From NCBI GenBank assembly GCA_003024985.2, contig PXIH01S0009798.1: a stretch of DNA of 10,841 bases. The stretch is one strand, 5' to 3'. Under the pieces are notes generated by a model. The model was not told the DNA's origin. It ran no database searches and saw only the letters and a program-made list of their open reading frames with translations. Every line of letters starts with the position of its first letter. Position 1 is the stretch's first letter. The DNA comes from Euperipatoides rowelli. Its lineage: Eukaryota; Onychophora; Udeonychophora; Euonychophora; Peripatopsidae. A program made the position numbers and the translations under genes. This document shows, piece by piece, positions 1 to 7,558 of this stretch.

Positions 1-718
1 AAAGAAAACAGCTGTAGAGACTATTTTGTCATCAAATTAATCTCAGACCCCCAAAAAATGTGAAAGCTTTAATCTGTAATCTAAAACTGAGGATAGCAAT
101 ATTCTTAATTTTATCTTTAAATAACTTTTTTTTATGCATTTTAAATTAATTTTTTCCAGTGGAATTTTTTTTTTTATAGTAATTATCTTTGAAAATCAAT
201 AATAAAAAAAAGTTTAAAAAATCCGTTACATTTGACCGTTAACACTTTTTTAGTAAGGTTGCCAGTATTTCCTCAAAATGTCATACTTCTTCCTAGTATC
301 AGCTCATTATTTTATGTTGCTTTATTTAAATGTTTGATATAAAATAACTAATAAGAATAAATCTTATTAAATGAAATCATTGTTAAAAGGTTTTACTTAG
401 TGCACACACCATCATTTAAAATATATTTATTGACTAGATAAATAAGGCCGGCAAGCGGATAATCCTTCTGAAATCAAACTTAATTTAGTCTATCTAGAAT
501 CGAGTTCACAAGAGGACTCTGGTACGATGCAGTTTACATACAAAAGGTAAATAATGTTATGCAAAATTAATCTAAAACATGAAGTATAATATTTGCCATT
601 ATCATATTCAAACATCAAGAAATGAATATAATGAACATAATTCAATGATTGATTACTTGCGACTTCCATGAATCAAAGAAATAATTGATCAAAAAAGTAA
701 ATAAAAAAGAGTATTTAC
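1..718 (-). other. ECPAS intron, partial (downstream of exon F)
   Basis: This is AT-rich intron sequence that starts at the GTAAAT donor of exon F and runs off the window. I found no coding similarity on either strand. The only structured piece is a transposon-terminus-like sequence at 254-292. A relatively GC-rich patch at 446-530 was translated on both strands and does not resemble the next ECM29 exon. Confidence 0.7.
254..292 (+). mobile_element. Solitary transposon terminus resembling the 3341-4946 element
   Basis: The stretch opens with TAAGGTTGCCA, the same 11 bases as the left end of the 3341-4946 element. It continues with spaced matches to that element's other end: TTTCCTC, then ATGTCATACTTCTTCC against ATCCTC, ACATGTACTCTTTTTC. 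No opposite terminus or target duplication was found nearby, so the copy is either broken or has a badly decayed partner. Assignment rests on about 35 bases of hand alignment. Confidence 0.4.
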
Positions 719-917
719 CCCCAATTGCAGTTAGCAACTGTTTAATTAAAGCCATATACATCTGAATAGGCCCTTTGGTATTGGATTGGCTTTCATCTAA
801 TAGTTTGTTAACATATTTGGAAATAGATGGTGCTTGTTCTAGCATTTCACTAGGGGATTCTAGACTCGGTATAACACCAGCACTGTAGGCCAAGCACATA
901 CGCAAATATACCAGAAT
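719..917 (-). CDS. ECPAS: ECPAS exon F (199 nt, phase 0 to 1)
   Basis: Bordered by acceptor CATCTTTTAG and donor G|GTAAAT. It encodes [20 protein letters not shown] through KQLLTAIGG, with the last Gly codon split after its first base. Human reads [20 protein letters not shown] through LQQLLAGVGG. The loop between the two helices (around [16 protein letters not shown]) is about ten residues shorter than the human one, which carries an extra Ser/Gly/Asn-rich stretch. Translation can be read through the donor for about 24 residues, but these have no family resemblance. The next exon (human LPVMYCLLEAV) is not found in the remaining 718 bases. Confidence 0.93.
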
Positions 918-3900
918 CTAAAAGATGATTAAAAAAATTGTATAGGACAAACTAACGAATAATTGGAACTTTACAAATAAATTATATGAATATATTCAAA
1001 TTAAAAATCTAAAAGTAAATCTTTGCAAATGTAAAACATGGATTAGATCAAATAGTTACTGTATAACATTTTTCTAAATTTTCATAGACAAACCTATAAC
1101 ATTTTATCTCTTTTACATCATTTATAGTTTCATATACAGTGTTTCCATCGAATCACCACTGAATTATAACTGGACTATTATCCTCCAACTTTCCTATTAA
1201 GGACGAATAAAATACTCATCATGATTTCTACAATACTCAGTAACAATGCTGAATTAAGGTTTAGGATTGCAGATTTATAGTGCCGGTAGGTGGGAAGCAA
1301 TTTTTTTCTTCTGAAAGTTATTACCAGTAATTAAAAATTTAATTATTTAATAAGTGTTTTATGAAAAGATATATTAATTGAAGGCAATTATTAGGAAATG
1401 TTGTTTCCATTTTAATGTAACATTATGCTAAGAGAATTTGTTCATGTGTCGGTGTACATCAAGGTTATTACACAGGTGAACCACCATCATTTTTAATTCT
1501 TACCAATACTTTTAATAGTAAAATAAATTGAAATATGCGCAACACATATTTCAGGGCTTAAGGGTGGCAATTTCTTTAATAATCCATTACTTGTTAATGA
1601 TAGTTAAACTTAGCTACAGTATATACATGTATATGATCATGTACACTTTAAAATAAAGTATAGCTCTTAAAACTTAAGACTTTTTAGGGTAAAAGCCCTT
1701 ACATTATCAGTTCTCCCCTTACAAGATTGCCATATTTTTTAGCTAATTTTTTATTTGTTTACATTTTTAAAAGAAGCAATTAATAATTTAAAATTGCTTT
1801 TTTTTATTTTTTCCTGACTTCTAACGAAAATATATGGGAATAATCGATACTTTTTTTTTAATATTTTTTATGAGCCTTTAAAAATTTAAATATATACAGC
1901 ATAATATATCAAAACTTACTTCTGCACATGTGCTTGGATTAAATGGAAGAACATTAGTGCCAACCACATATTTCTGCTGTGACTTGACACGCTGAGATGC
2001 CTAAAAATGGACAAACATCTTAATGATTCAAAACCCTAAAGACACAAAAATTCTGAAACTAAAATCATTCATCTATTGTACAGCAATGCCCCGGTTGATC
2101 AAATAGGGAACATATCTTACTTAACATCATCATGATTCAAAGTAACATTGTGGTTGTTGTTGTTGTATTATACTATACCATAAATTAGTTTGAGACTTTT
2201 AAATCTGTGCAGCAAAATATTTTAAATCTAATCACCAAATTGTTGTTTAAAGTAACATATTTAGAATCTTTAAAGCACCATTATTTTTCTACTGATAAAG
2301 GAAATATAAAATATTTTTTTGTGCCTGTATTTACTTGAAGGCAAAGCCTATTTAGCACATACAGTACATACACACATTTACATGATGTCGAAAAACTAAT
2401 AAGCATGAGATATTTCTATCTCGGTTGTAGATATGCACATAGTTTTACTAATTTTTTATATTAATTAAAATATGAATTCAATGTAAAAAGAAACATAAGA
2501 GTGAATTTATTATTATAAAATTGAATTTTAAGTTTTATTAGTTGACATTTATGGATGGTCATTTTGAGCTGGGTGTAATTTTTTATCTAATTGCCAATCT
2601 TTGCGCTAGAATTTTTTATTTAAATTGTTTAAAATATTGATTACCTTTTCAAATAATTTTAAGAAATCCTTTACCTTTACAGACTATAGAATGAGAGCCA
2701 CAAGTCATTGCTCTACAATCATTCAAATAATTCCACTTTTTCCTGCCCTCCCTTCCTAGTCACAATAAGCTAGATAAGAAAATTTTATATTAATTTGTGA
2801 CATTTTAGCTGAATTTTAAATAATATATACAGTATATATTTTTTTAAGAAAATATAACTCAAATTCTAACATGTAAGTCTATGGAAAATCTTTCGTTTAA
2901 CGTTTCACTTATTGTCATGTTTTCAGGAACCTAACCAAAACAATAACTGGGGCATTGCTGTATATTGAATTTGTTTTAATTACATTGCAATATTTTTCAG
3001 AAAAGTAAGAATTAAATTTTTGTTAATGTATACAGTAATTCAATTAAACAATTTATGCATATTTAAAATTTCCATATATAAAATAGTTTGGATAATCCAT
3101 ATCTTTAGGGACAGAATAAATTAAGTTGAACTTATTAAATTATTGGAATTATATGATTTCATTTGCTTGCAATAAAATTGTTATCTATAATCTTTCTAAA
3201 ATCAGTATCATAAAGAGTTTCTAATTTTTTGTATGGTACTCGTATGACATGGTTTGAATCTTAATATATTCATCCAAAGTTTTGAACATTGCTTTTGTAC
3301 AAATAGACCTGAATGGGCTAAAAAAAACTATACCTTTTCATAAGGTTGCCATATTCTAAGAATCGAAAAAGAGGAAACATTTTAAAAACACTGTAGTTTA
3401 CATACGGCACTTTGTTGGTGGGGGTGGGGGGTGGGGAGAAAAACTAAAGTATCTACAAAAATTTTTTGATTTTTTAAAATTTATATGACTAAAATGATTA
3501 TCATGTCACCACTGGCTTATCTTCATTAACACTTGAAATTTTTGATAGTATAACAGTGTGTTTATTATAAAGCTACCTAATGTCAGGGTCATCACTAGAA
3601 AATTGTAATAGGGTGGGCTCACCAGCATAAGGGGTCTGGAGGTGTCCCTCTGGTAGAACGTCAGAGTGCCAGTTATTAGGATATTCACACACCCCCCCCT
3701 ACCCGTGAGCTAGGAAATTTTTAAAAATTGGATATAAGTTGCCGCTAAATGGCATATTTCAAAATTTACATTAAAAATTACATTATCAAATAGAAATGAT
3801 GGACGACAGTTTGCAATACTGACACTGAAACCAAAGTAAACAATGCTATAACTATAAGAAGAAAAAACATCACTGCTTTGAAGAATTTAAAATATTTGTG

Positions 3901-6900
3901 CTAATAGGGAAGGGGGTAGGGGAGAAATGTCTTTAAATAAAACATTTGCAGAAAGCCTGGTAAATCATTTTTGTTAGTGAATCAATCATTTAATTATATA
4001 AGTTATATAGCCTATATTTTAAAAGAAAACTTTAGCAAGGATTTTGAGAAAACTTTTATGATTTATTAATTTTAGACAGTTCTATTTATTTACACTTATT
4101 TGTTTGGCTGGTTTTTTTTTTTTTTTAAAAAGATATAAAAACAGCCGATTAAGTTCGCATTATTTTATCCTTGAACATTATTCATTTAGGCCAGTTTCAT
4201 TTCTTGGAAAACTTGAACTTTTCATAAGGATAAGGGGGAAATCAATGTGATTGGGGCAAGCCCCCACCCCCACCATAGAAAGCCCTAACAACGCTCTGCT
4301 TAATGTAAGTGCAATCTTGATCATATTTACTTTAATTCACCTAAGAAATAAATATATTTATATGTTGTTGTTGTTTTGTTGTTTAGTTTACTAATCTGAA
4401 TTTAGAATATACAGTATGTTTTGAAATCAGGAAAACGTATTTCTTTGATATAAAATACATGGGAAAAATAATATACTTCTTAAAACCTGGTCAAATGATC
4501 TGATTTAACTTGTTCTGAACTTTATTTTTTTTACCAAAATGTTTTTTCCCATCATAAATCTGCATATAATTGTGCCTTTGTAATTATCTTTATAGCCAAT
4601 AGAAAGTTAGCTATTGACGAACACGCCTTTAAAGTTGTTTAAAAAAACAAAACAAAAATGTTTTATTACATTCTCATAAGTGAAATTACACAGCTAACGC
4701 GATTTATAAAAATAATTTTATCATCTTTATATTAATTATTTGATTTTTTTTTTTTTGTCGTATTTATCAGAAGAATCAATTTTATTTACGGCGAGCAACT
4801 ACAAATAAAAATGTGTCAAATATTTTGACTCAAATTTGATCATTTTGTTTTTTAAATGCTAGGCTTATTCAAAAAAATCCGGCCGGATGTTTTTTTAGTC
4901 GAAAAAGAGTACATGTCCAGTGAAAAGAGGATATCTGGCAACCCTACCTTTTCGTCAATATAGGAAATCAAATCAGGGAAAGGTGGCATCAATCTTTCTT
5001 TGCAGTCACTCTTTGGATTTATTTTGGGAAGGTTTGTTAACATTTTGGAAGCTTCAGTATAAATTTCTTCTTTCCTTTAAATAAAGAGAAAGCTTTGTAT
5101 TAGCAATAAATCAAAAGGGATAATTAAACATATTTATAAACGACCTGCTTTTATTTAAAACATAATAAAATCAAAGCATTTTGATAACAAATAAACATTA
5201 AAAATAAAAAGTAAAGATTATTTAAACATACATATCTCCGCAAGCTAACAACAATACATATCTTGATGGAATATGATCAGGTGGAAAAACAACACTGGCA
5301 TACTTAACAGCCATTAATCGCACTAGTGGTTCTGGCTAAGAAATAAAATAAAATATTCCTGCATTAAAAGTAGAACTTGATGCAATTAAAAGGAAAAAAT
5401 AATTGTAATTTATATAAAGTATATATTGTATATTTACAGCAGTACAGTATACTGGATATACAGTACACACAGCACATACTGTATATAACATTGACCTAGT
5501 CATTTTAGTAGAGAAAAAAATCTTCTACATACAGTATAACAAAGAATATTAACTTGTGAAAAATCTGAGAACTGTCTGCACTGGTAATCAAACCACAGAT
5601 CTCTATCTTGCTAGAGCATTGCATGTGCGAAGATCATGGACTTCAGGCTTAAATATACAATTTGTGAATAGATTTAACGTAGGTCTATATAGCTTAATGG
5701 TTAAATGCAATGCTCTGGCAAGCCAGATATCTGTGGTTCAATTCCCAGTTCAGACAGTTCACTTTTTTTTTTTCACAAGTAGATATTCTTTAGTATATGT
5801 ACTGTATATAGTATAAAGTATATATACAATTTAAGTTTATTTGAATTTTGTATACATTAGTCCACCATTTGAGAGACCAGACTTGATGACAAATGTGCAT
5901 TTCATGGCATTTAAAGTTTATCAAAATTTAAAATATTTATAACATTTTTAAAATGAATTATATTACATTAATAACAAATTGTTAGTAGATATTTAAAATG
6001 TTTGTCAAATCATCTATATAGTTTATAGATATGTTTTTCAGCTCATATAAACATTAAATTTATATTTCAAATTGACTGAATTCACTAAATAAATTAAGTA
6101 TTATATAATTTTAAATATGTTATAAACAAACAAAATTAAGAAATTACTACTACTGTAATTCAAATGTGGAGTACATACTGGATAATAACATAACCCAATT
6201 TTAAGTATATTGAATACCTGGCATGATTTTTTTTTTTTTGTGATATACAGTAACTATAGCAACATTCAATATATTACAATCACCCAATAATCATTAGTAC
6301 AGTATCAAGGAAATCAATGTGGCTCATCTACACACATGCACTCACACCTATGATGGACAGTTTTTGGTTAAAAAAAATGCTTTTATTTTCCATCCAATTA
6401 TTATTTAAAAAAATATTGTTAAATACTAAAATATTTTGTTCAGATGCTACTGTATATGGAAAAAAAAAAATTCCCAGTGAATGTAATTCTGAGACACAAG
6501 AGATACTGTTGTAACAGCAGTAACCCATACAAGGGAATTCCTGTGGCTTGTATAATAATCAATTCACTAATGCATTGACATGTTGCAGTGTTCATTTAGC
6601 ATCGCAATAAAGAGATTTCCATAAAGGAACAAAATATCCAAGTAGACCAATAATGAAGTTTAATTATGTGCTGATCTTTCAAGGTAAAGACTCAAATAAA
6701 GATGTTCTCAATGTATGATAAAAAAATATATCATCTTCCTGCATTCAAATCGCATCATAATCCATCCATCATTAAATATTAATTACATAAACATACTGTA
6801 AATTACATGTTTGCAAACGATTAAATTGTTAAGATTTTCATTTAGTTACTTTATACATTATATTATTTTGCTAACATGTTTTACAAGTTCCATATTACAG

Positions 6901-7507
6901 AAATGAGCATAAATACTTTATACATCATAAAACTGTAAAAAAAAACTTTGTGAAAAATAAAATGTGAGAAAAAAATGCAACAAGCAAGCACAAATTTTGG
7001 GTGAAACTCAGTGCAATTTTATAATTCCTGCCTGACCCATAAATAAAATAGGTTGCTACCACTGTTGTATAATAACAATTTAAATATAATTTTACCCTTT
7101 CAATACTGCTCATAATTAAAGCTTCCATTAAAATCATATTGGAACGATCTAACTGCTTAAAGGTACCAGTTAATAAAGACAAAGCTTCTTGAACAGCTAA
7201 GCGAGTGCTGGGATCCTCCTGAATATAAAATAAAGCATTATAGAATATTAGACAAAAAAAATTAATTACAGATTAGAATGGCAAAGATCAAATATTAAAA
7301 AAAAAAAAAAAAAACTAAGTTTAATATACGACCAAGAATGAAAAATTTTAAAAATATAGTTATCTAGTCATTACAAATAAATTGATATACCTGAGATAAT
7401 GCATCAAAGAAATTCTGTAATAGAGCCATATCCTTTGTTACTAATTGAGGCAATCGCCGACCAATATTACCAACAGCAACATAAGCTTGTCCTCTCAATT
7501 TGGAATC
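719..7507 (-). CDS. ECPAS: ECM29/ECPAS proteasome adaptor and scaffold, internal part of a split gene (six exons)
   Basis: Six minus-strand exons, 7391-7507, 7096-7218, 5232-5335, 4948-5074, 1920-2000 and 719-917, splice in frame into 250 residues plus one base (751 nt). I recognise the product by memory of human ECM29: blocks such as [50 protein letters not shown] and [12 protein letters not shown] have close human counterparts in the same order. In the known family, ECM29 is a large, almost entirely HEAT-repeat protein that binds the 26S proteasome, tethers the regulatory and core particles, and links proteasomes to endosomes and motor proteins. The visible piece lies in the N-terminal third. 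Alternating amphipathic helices fit HEAT repeats; there is no catalytic motif, signal peptide or membrane segment. Start and stop codons, promoter and poly(A) site lie outside the window. The identification is firm; lineage and exact residue numbering are not. Confidence 0.93.
918..1919 (-). other. ECPAS intron between exons E and F (1,002 bp)
   Basis: AT-rich intron with GTAAGT donor and TTTTAG acceptor. No gene, RNA or mobile element could be supported. It contains two copies of the TACAGTA-type 7-mer (1057 and 1615). The second is part of a 20-bp sequence that recurs exactly at 8314-8333. Confidence 0.8.
1920..2000 (-). CDS. ECPAS: ECPAS exon E (27 codons, phase 0 to 0)
   Basis: Bordered by acceptor CATTTTTAG and donor GTAAGT, the best-matching donor in the window. 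It encodes [20 protein letters not shown] followed by NPSTCAE. Human reads [20 protein letters not shown] then NPAAFGE, so both junctions (IDEK|ASQR and CAE|ILVYL) fall where the human protein is continuous. At 81 nt it is easily missed by frame-length methods. The TCAE residues replace the human AAFGE but the flanking anchor TNVLPFNP is clear. Confidence 0.92.
2150..2166 (+). repeat. GTT microsatellite
   Basis: A short run of TTG/GTT triplets within intron sequence; a similar interrupted run lies at about 4363-4383. No other significance seen. Confidence 0.6.
3333..3340. repeat. Target site duplication, distal copy (displaced splice donor)
   Basis: CCTTTTCA here matches CCTTTTCG at 4947-4954. 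On the gene strand it reads TGAAAAGG and is followed by TATAG, so the original exon-intron junction AAG|GTATAG survives at 3333/3334, inside the intron. Confidence 0.75.
3417..3436 (+). repeat. G-rich tract, possible quadruplex
   Basis: The plus strand reads GG T G5 T G6 T G4 across these bases. Three tracts of four or more Gs plus a GG are separated by single Ts, a pattern compatible with a G-quadruplex with at least two tetrads. In the ECPAS transcript the same bases are C-rich. It lies inside the 3341-4946 transposon. Confidence 0.5.
3584..4298. mobile_element. Decayed non-autonomous hAT-like element nested in the 3341-4946 transposon
   Basis: The left end reads CAGGGTCATCACTAGAAAAT and the inverted right end CAGAGCGTTGTTAGGGCTTT, both followed by a G-rich stretch (AGGGTGGGCTC and GGTGGGGGTGGGGGC). 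The flanks are CCTAATGT (3576-3583) and CTTAATGT (4299-4306), matching at 7 of 8 bases, as expected for an old 8-bp hAT duplication. The interior resembles a widespread animal hAT-type family, with CAG..TAG ends, GGGGTCTGG..GGT just inside, and a stretch like GAGCTAGGAAATTTTTAAAA. That comparison is from memory only. The terminal repeats are clearly degenerate, so the insertion is old, yet it must be younger than its host element. No protein is encoded; the apparent frame at its left end is not a gene. Confidence 0.6.
4947..4954. repeat. Target site duplication, proximal copy (spans exon D end)
   Basis: Seven of the eight bases are the last bases of exon D (CGAAAAG on the gene strand), and the eighth is the first base of the intron. 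The transposon terminus begins immediately after. Confidence 0.75.
4948..5074 (-). CDS. ECPAS: ECPAS exon D (127 nt, phase 2 to 0), donor supplied by a transposon end
   Basis: Bordered by acceptor TATTTAAAG and donor AAG|GTAGGG. After completing the split codon it encodes [20 protein letters not shown] then [22 protein letters not shown]. Human has REEVHGEAQRVLRCLP, a variable linker, then QMPSFPEMVYYIQEK. The donor is unusual: only its first base (G, 4947) is original sequence, and TAGGG comes from the terminal repeat of the transposon at 3341-4946. Reading on past the donor gives about 31 non-homologous residues before a stop at 4852-4854, so failure to splice here would truncate the protein. 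The exon start was chosen because the phase must match exon C. Confidence 0.93.
5075..5231 (-). other. ECPAS intron between exons C and D (157 bp)
   Basis: Short AT-rich intron with donor GTATGT and acceptor TTTAAAG, splitting an ATG codon after its second base. It contains no other feature. Confidence 0.88.
5232..5335 (-). CDS. ECPAS: ECPAS exon C (104 nt, phase 0 to 2)
   Basis: Bordered by acceptor TGGCTTAG context reading CTTAG and donor GTATGT. It encodes [20 protein letters not shown] followed by [14 protein letters not shown] and two bases (AT) of a split codon. Human reads [20 protein letters not shown] then HIPSRYLLLLAAGD, one of the best-matched stretches in the window. The split codon is completed by the first base of exon D to give ATG (Met), where human has Pro. 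The exon is too short and too interrupted to stand out as a long open frame; it was found by reading the reverse strand. Confidence 0.93.
5574..5641 (-). pseudogene. tRNA-like unit, degenerate (left copy)
   Basis: This is the mirror partner of 5683-5756. It keeps the anticodon-arm region and most of the T arm (GGTTTGATTACC, a B box with an extra base), and the acceptor remnants GTCC and GCAGAC. The A-box part is replaced by unrelated bases and shortened. It cannot be a functional tRNA and is recognisable mainly through its partner. Confidence 0.5.
5683..5756 (+). pseudogene. tRNA-like unit with A and B boxes (right copy)
   Basis: A typical A box, TAGCTTAATGG, lies at 5690-5700 and a typical B box, GGTTCAATTCC, at 5735-5745, with spacing normal for a tRNA. 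The ends GTCTATA and TTCAGAC pair at five of seven acceptor positions. The anticodon and D stems pair poorly, so this is not a convincing functional tRNA, and I do not call an isotype. A run of eleven Ts follows at 5763-5773, which would end RNA polymerase III transcription. It is probably the head of a SINE or a decayed tRNA gene. Confidence 0.55.
7096..7218 (-). CDS. ECPAS: ECPAS exon B (41 codons, phase 0 to 0)
   Basis: Bordered by acceptor ATATTCAG and donor GTAAAA. It encodes 41 residues starting [20 protein letters not shown] and ending [11 protein letters not shown]. The human segment is [20 protein letters not shown] through MEALVASYLIK. It joins exon A across ALSQ|EDPS, where human has ALCK|EEPE, so the junction is supported by homology as well as by the splice signals. 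The frame stays open past the donor, but the residues after IER no longer resemble the family. Confidence 0.94.
7219..7390 (-). other. ECPAS intron between exons A and B (172 bp)
   Basis: Short intron with donor GTATAT and acceptor TATTCAG. It contains an 18-base A run at 7297-7314 (poly-U in the transcript) about 80 bases upstream of the acceptor. Nothing else was seen. Confidence 0.88.
7391..7507 (-). CDS. ECPAS: ECPAS exon A (39 codons, phase 0 to 0)
   Basis: On the gene strand the exon is bordered by acceptor TTCATTAG and donor GTATAT. It encodes 39 residues, beginning [20 protein letters not shown] and ending FFDALSQ. The human counterpart runs [20 protein letters not shown] to LFEALCK. 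This is one HEAT-like helical pair followed by the start of the next. A plausible branch site, TTCTGAT, lies about 20-25 bases upstream of the acceptor, in host sequence left intact by the neighbouring hAT element. The open frame on the opposite strand here is only a shadow of this exon. Confidence 0.93.
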
Positions 7508-7550
7508 CTAATGAACAACAAAATGAAATCAGAAATAAATTAAGAATATT

Positions 7551-7558
7551 GGTTAAAT
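7551..7558. repeat. hAT target site duplication, left copy
   Basis: GGTTAAAT, identical to 8165-8172. It lies 43 bases from the exon A boundary. Confidence 0.88.

Larger units (their letters stand above)
3341..4946. mobile_element. Non-autonomous DNA transposon (hAT-like) abutting the exon D splice donor
   Basis: The ends are TAAGGTTGCCA at 3341-3351 and, inverted, TAGGGTTGCCA at 4946-4936 (10 of 11 identical). They are flanked by 8-bp direct repeats CCTTTTCA (3333-3340) and CCTTTTCG (4947-4954), 7 of 8 identical. An 8-bp duplication with short terminal repeats fits the hAT superfamily, though piggyBac- and Tc1-type ends are excluded rather than hAT proved. Beyond the first 11-15 bases the ends diverge. 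No transposase frame is present, so the copy is non-autonomous. It is interrupted by a second element at 3584-4298; without that insert and its duplication it would be about 0.88 kb. A similar terminus lies at 254. Confidence 0.75.
2001..4947 (-). other. ECPAS intron between exons D and E (2,947 bp)
   Basis: Over half of this intron is a nested pair of DNA transposons (3341-4946 and, inside it, 3584-4298). Removing the outer element and one target duplication leaves an inferred ancestral intron of about 1.33 kb. The remaining part, 2001-3332, is AT-rich with a short GTT microsatellite around 2150-2166 and no coding similarity that I can see. Confidence 0.8.
5525..5811. repeat. Inverted repeat of two tRNA-derived units, head to head
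   Basis: The reverse complement of 5525-5624 aligns with 5705-5811 at roughly 80% identity by eye, separated by about 80 bases. Shared blocks include ATGCAATGCTCT, ATCTGTGGTT, CAGACAGTTC, TTTTTCACAAGT and ATATTCTTT. Similarity continues past the tRNA-like parts into about 45 bases of unrelated 3' flank. The pair is therefore either two SINE copies with a common tail or an inverted duplication of a tRNA-like locus. The tRNA 5' ends face the central loop. No flanking target duplication was found for either unit. Confidence 0.75.
5336..7095 (-). other. ECPAS intron between exons B and C (1,760 bp)
   Basis: Donor GTAAAA, acceptor GCTTAG (CTTAG|CC). Besides the tRNA-derived inverted pair at 5525-5811, it holds nothing recognisable. 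The short open frames around 6317-6528 on the two strands are shadows of each other in AT-rich sequence and have no family resemblance. TACAGTA-type 7-mers are unusually dense here: ten lie between 5443 and 6800. Confidence 0.8.

Noticed and set aside
446-530. GC-richer patch considered as the next ECPAS exon
   Set aside because: Minus-strand translation gives no match to the expected LPVMYCLLEAV segment, and no suitable acceptor-donor pair with the required phase was found.
3506-3688. Minus-strand 60-codon open frame
   Set aside because: It spans the junction of the two nested transposons and has no recognisable motif.
2001-4947. Whole intron D-E as a transposon-born (introner-like) intron
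   Set aside because: The transposon ends 1.3 kb short of the acceptor, and the duplicated site shows an intron donor already existed before insertion. The element moved into an old intron rather than creating one.
5556-5816. Plus-strand 86-codon open frame
   Set aside because: It lies entirely within the tRNA-derived inverted repeat and reads tRNA-like sequence as protein.
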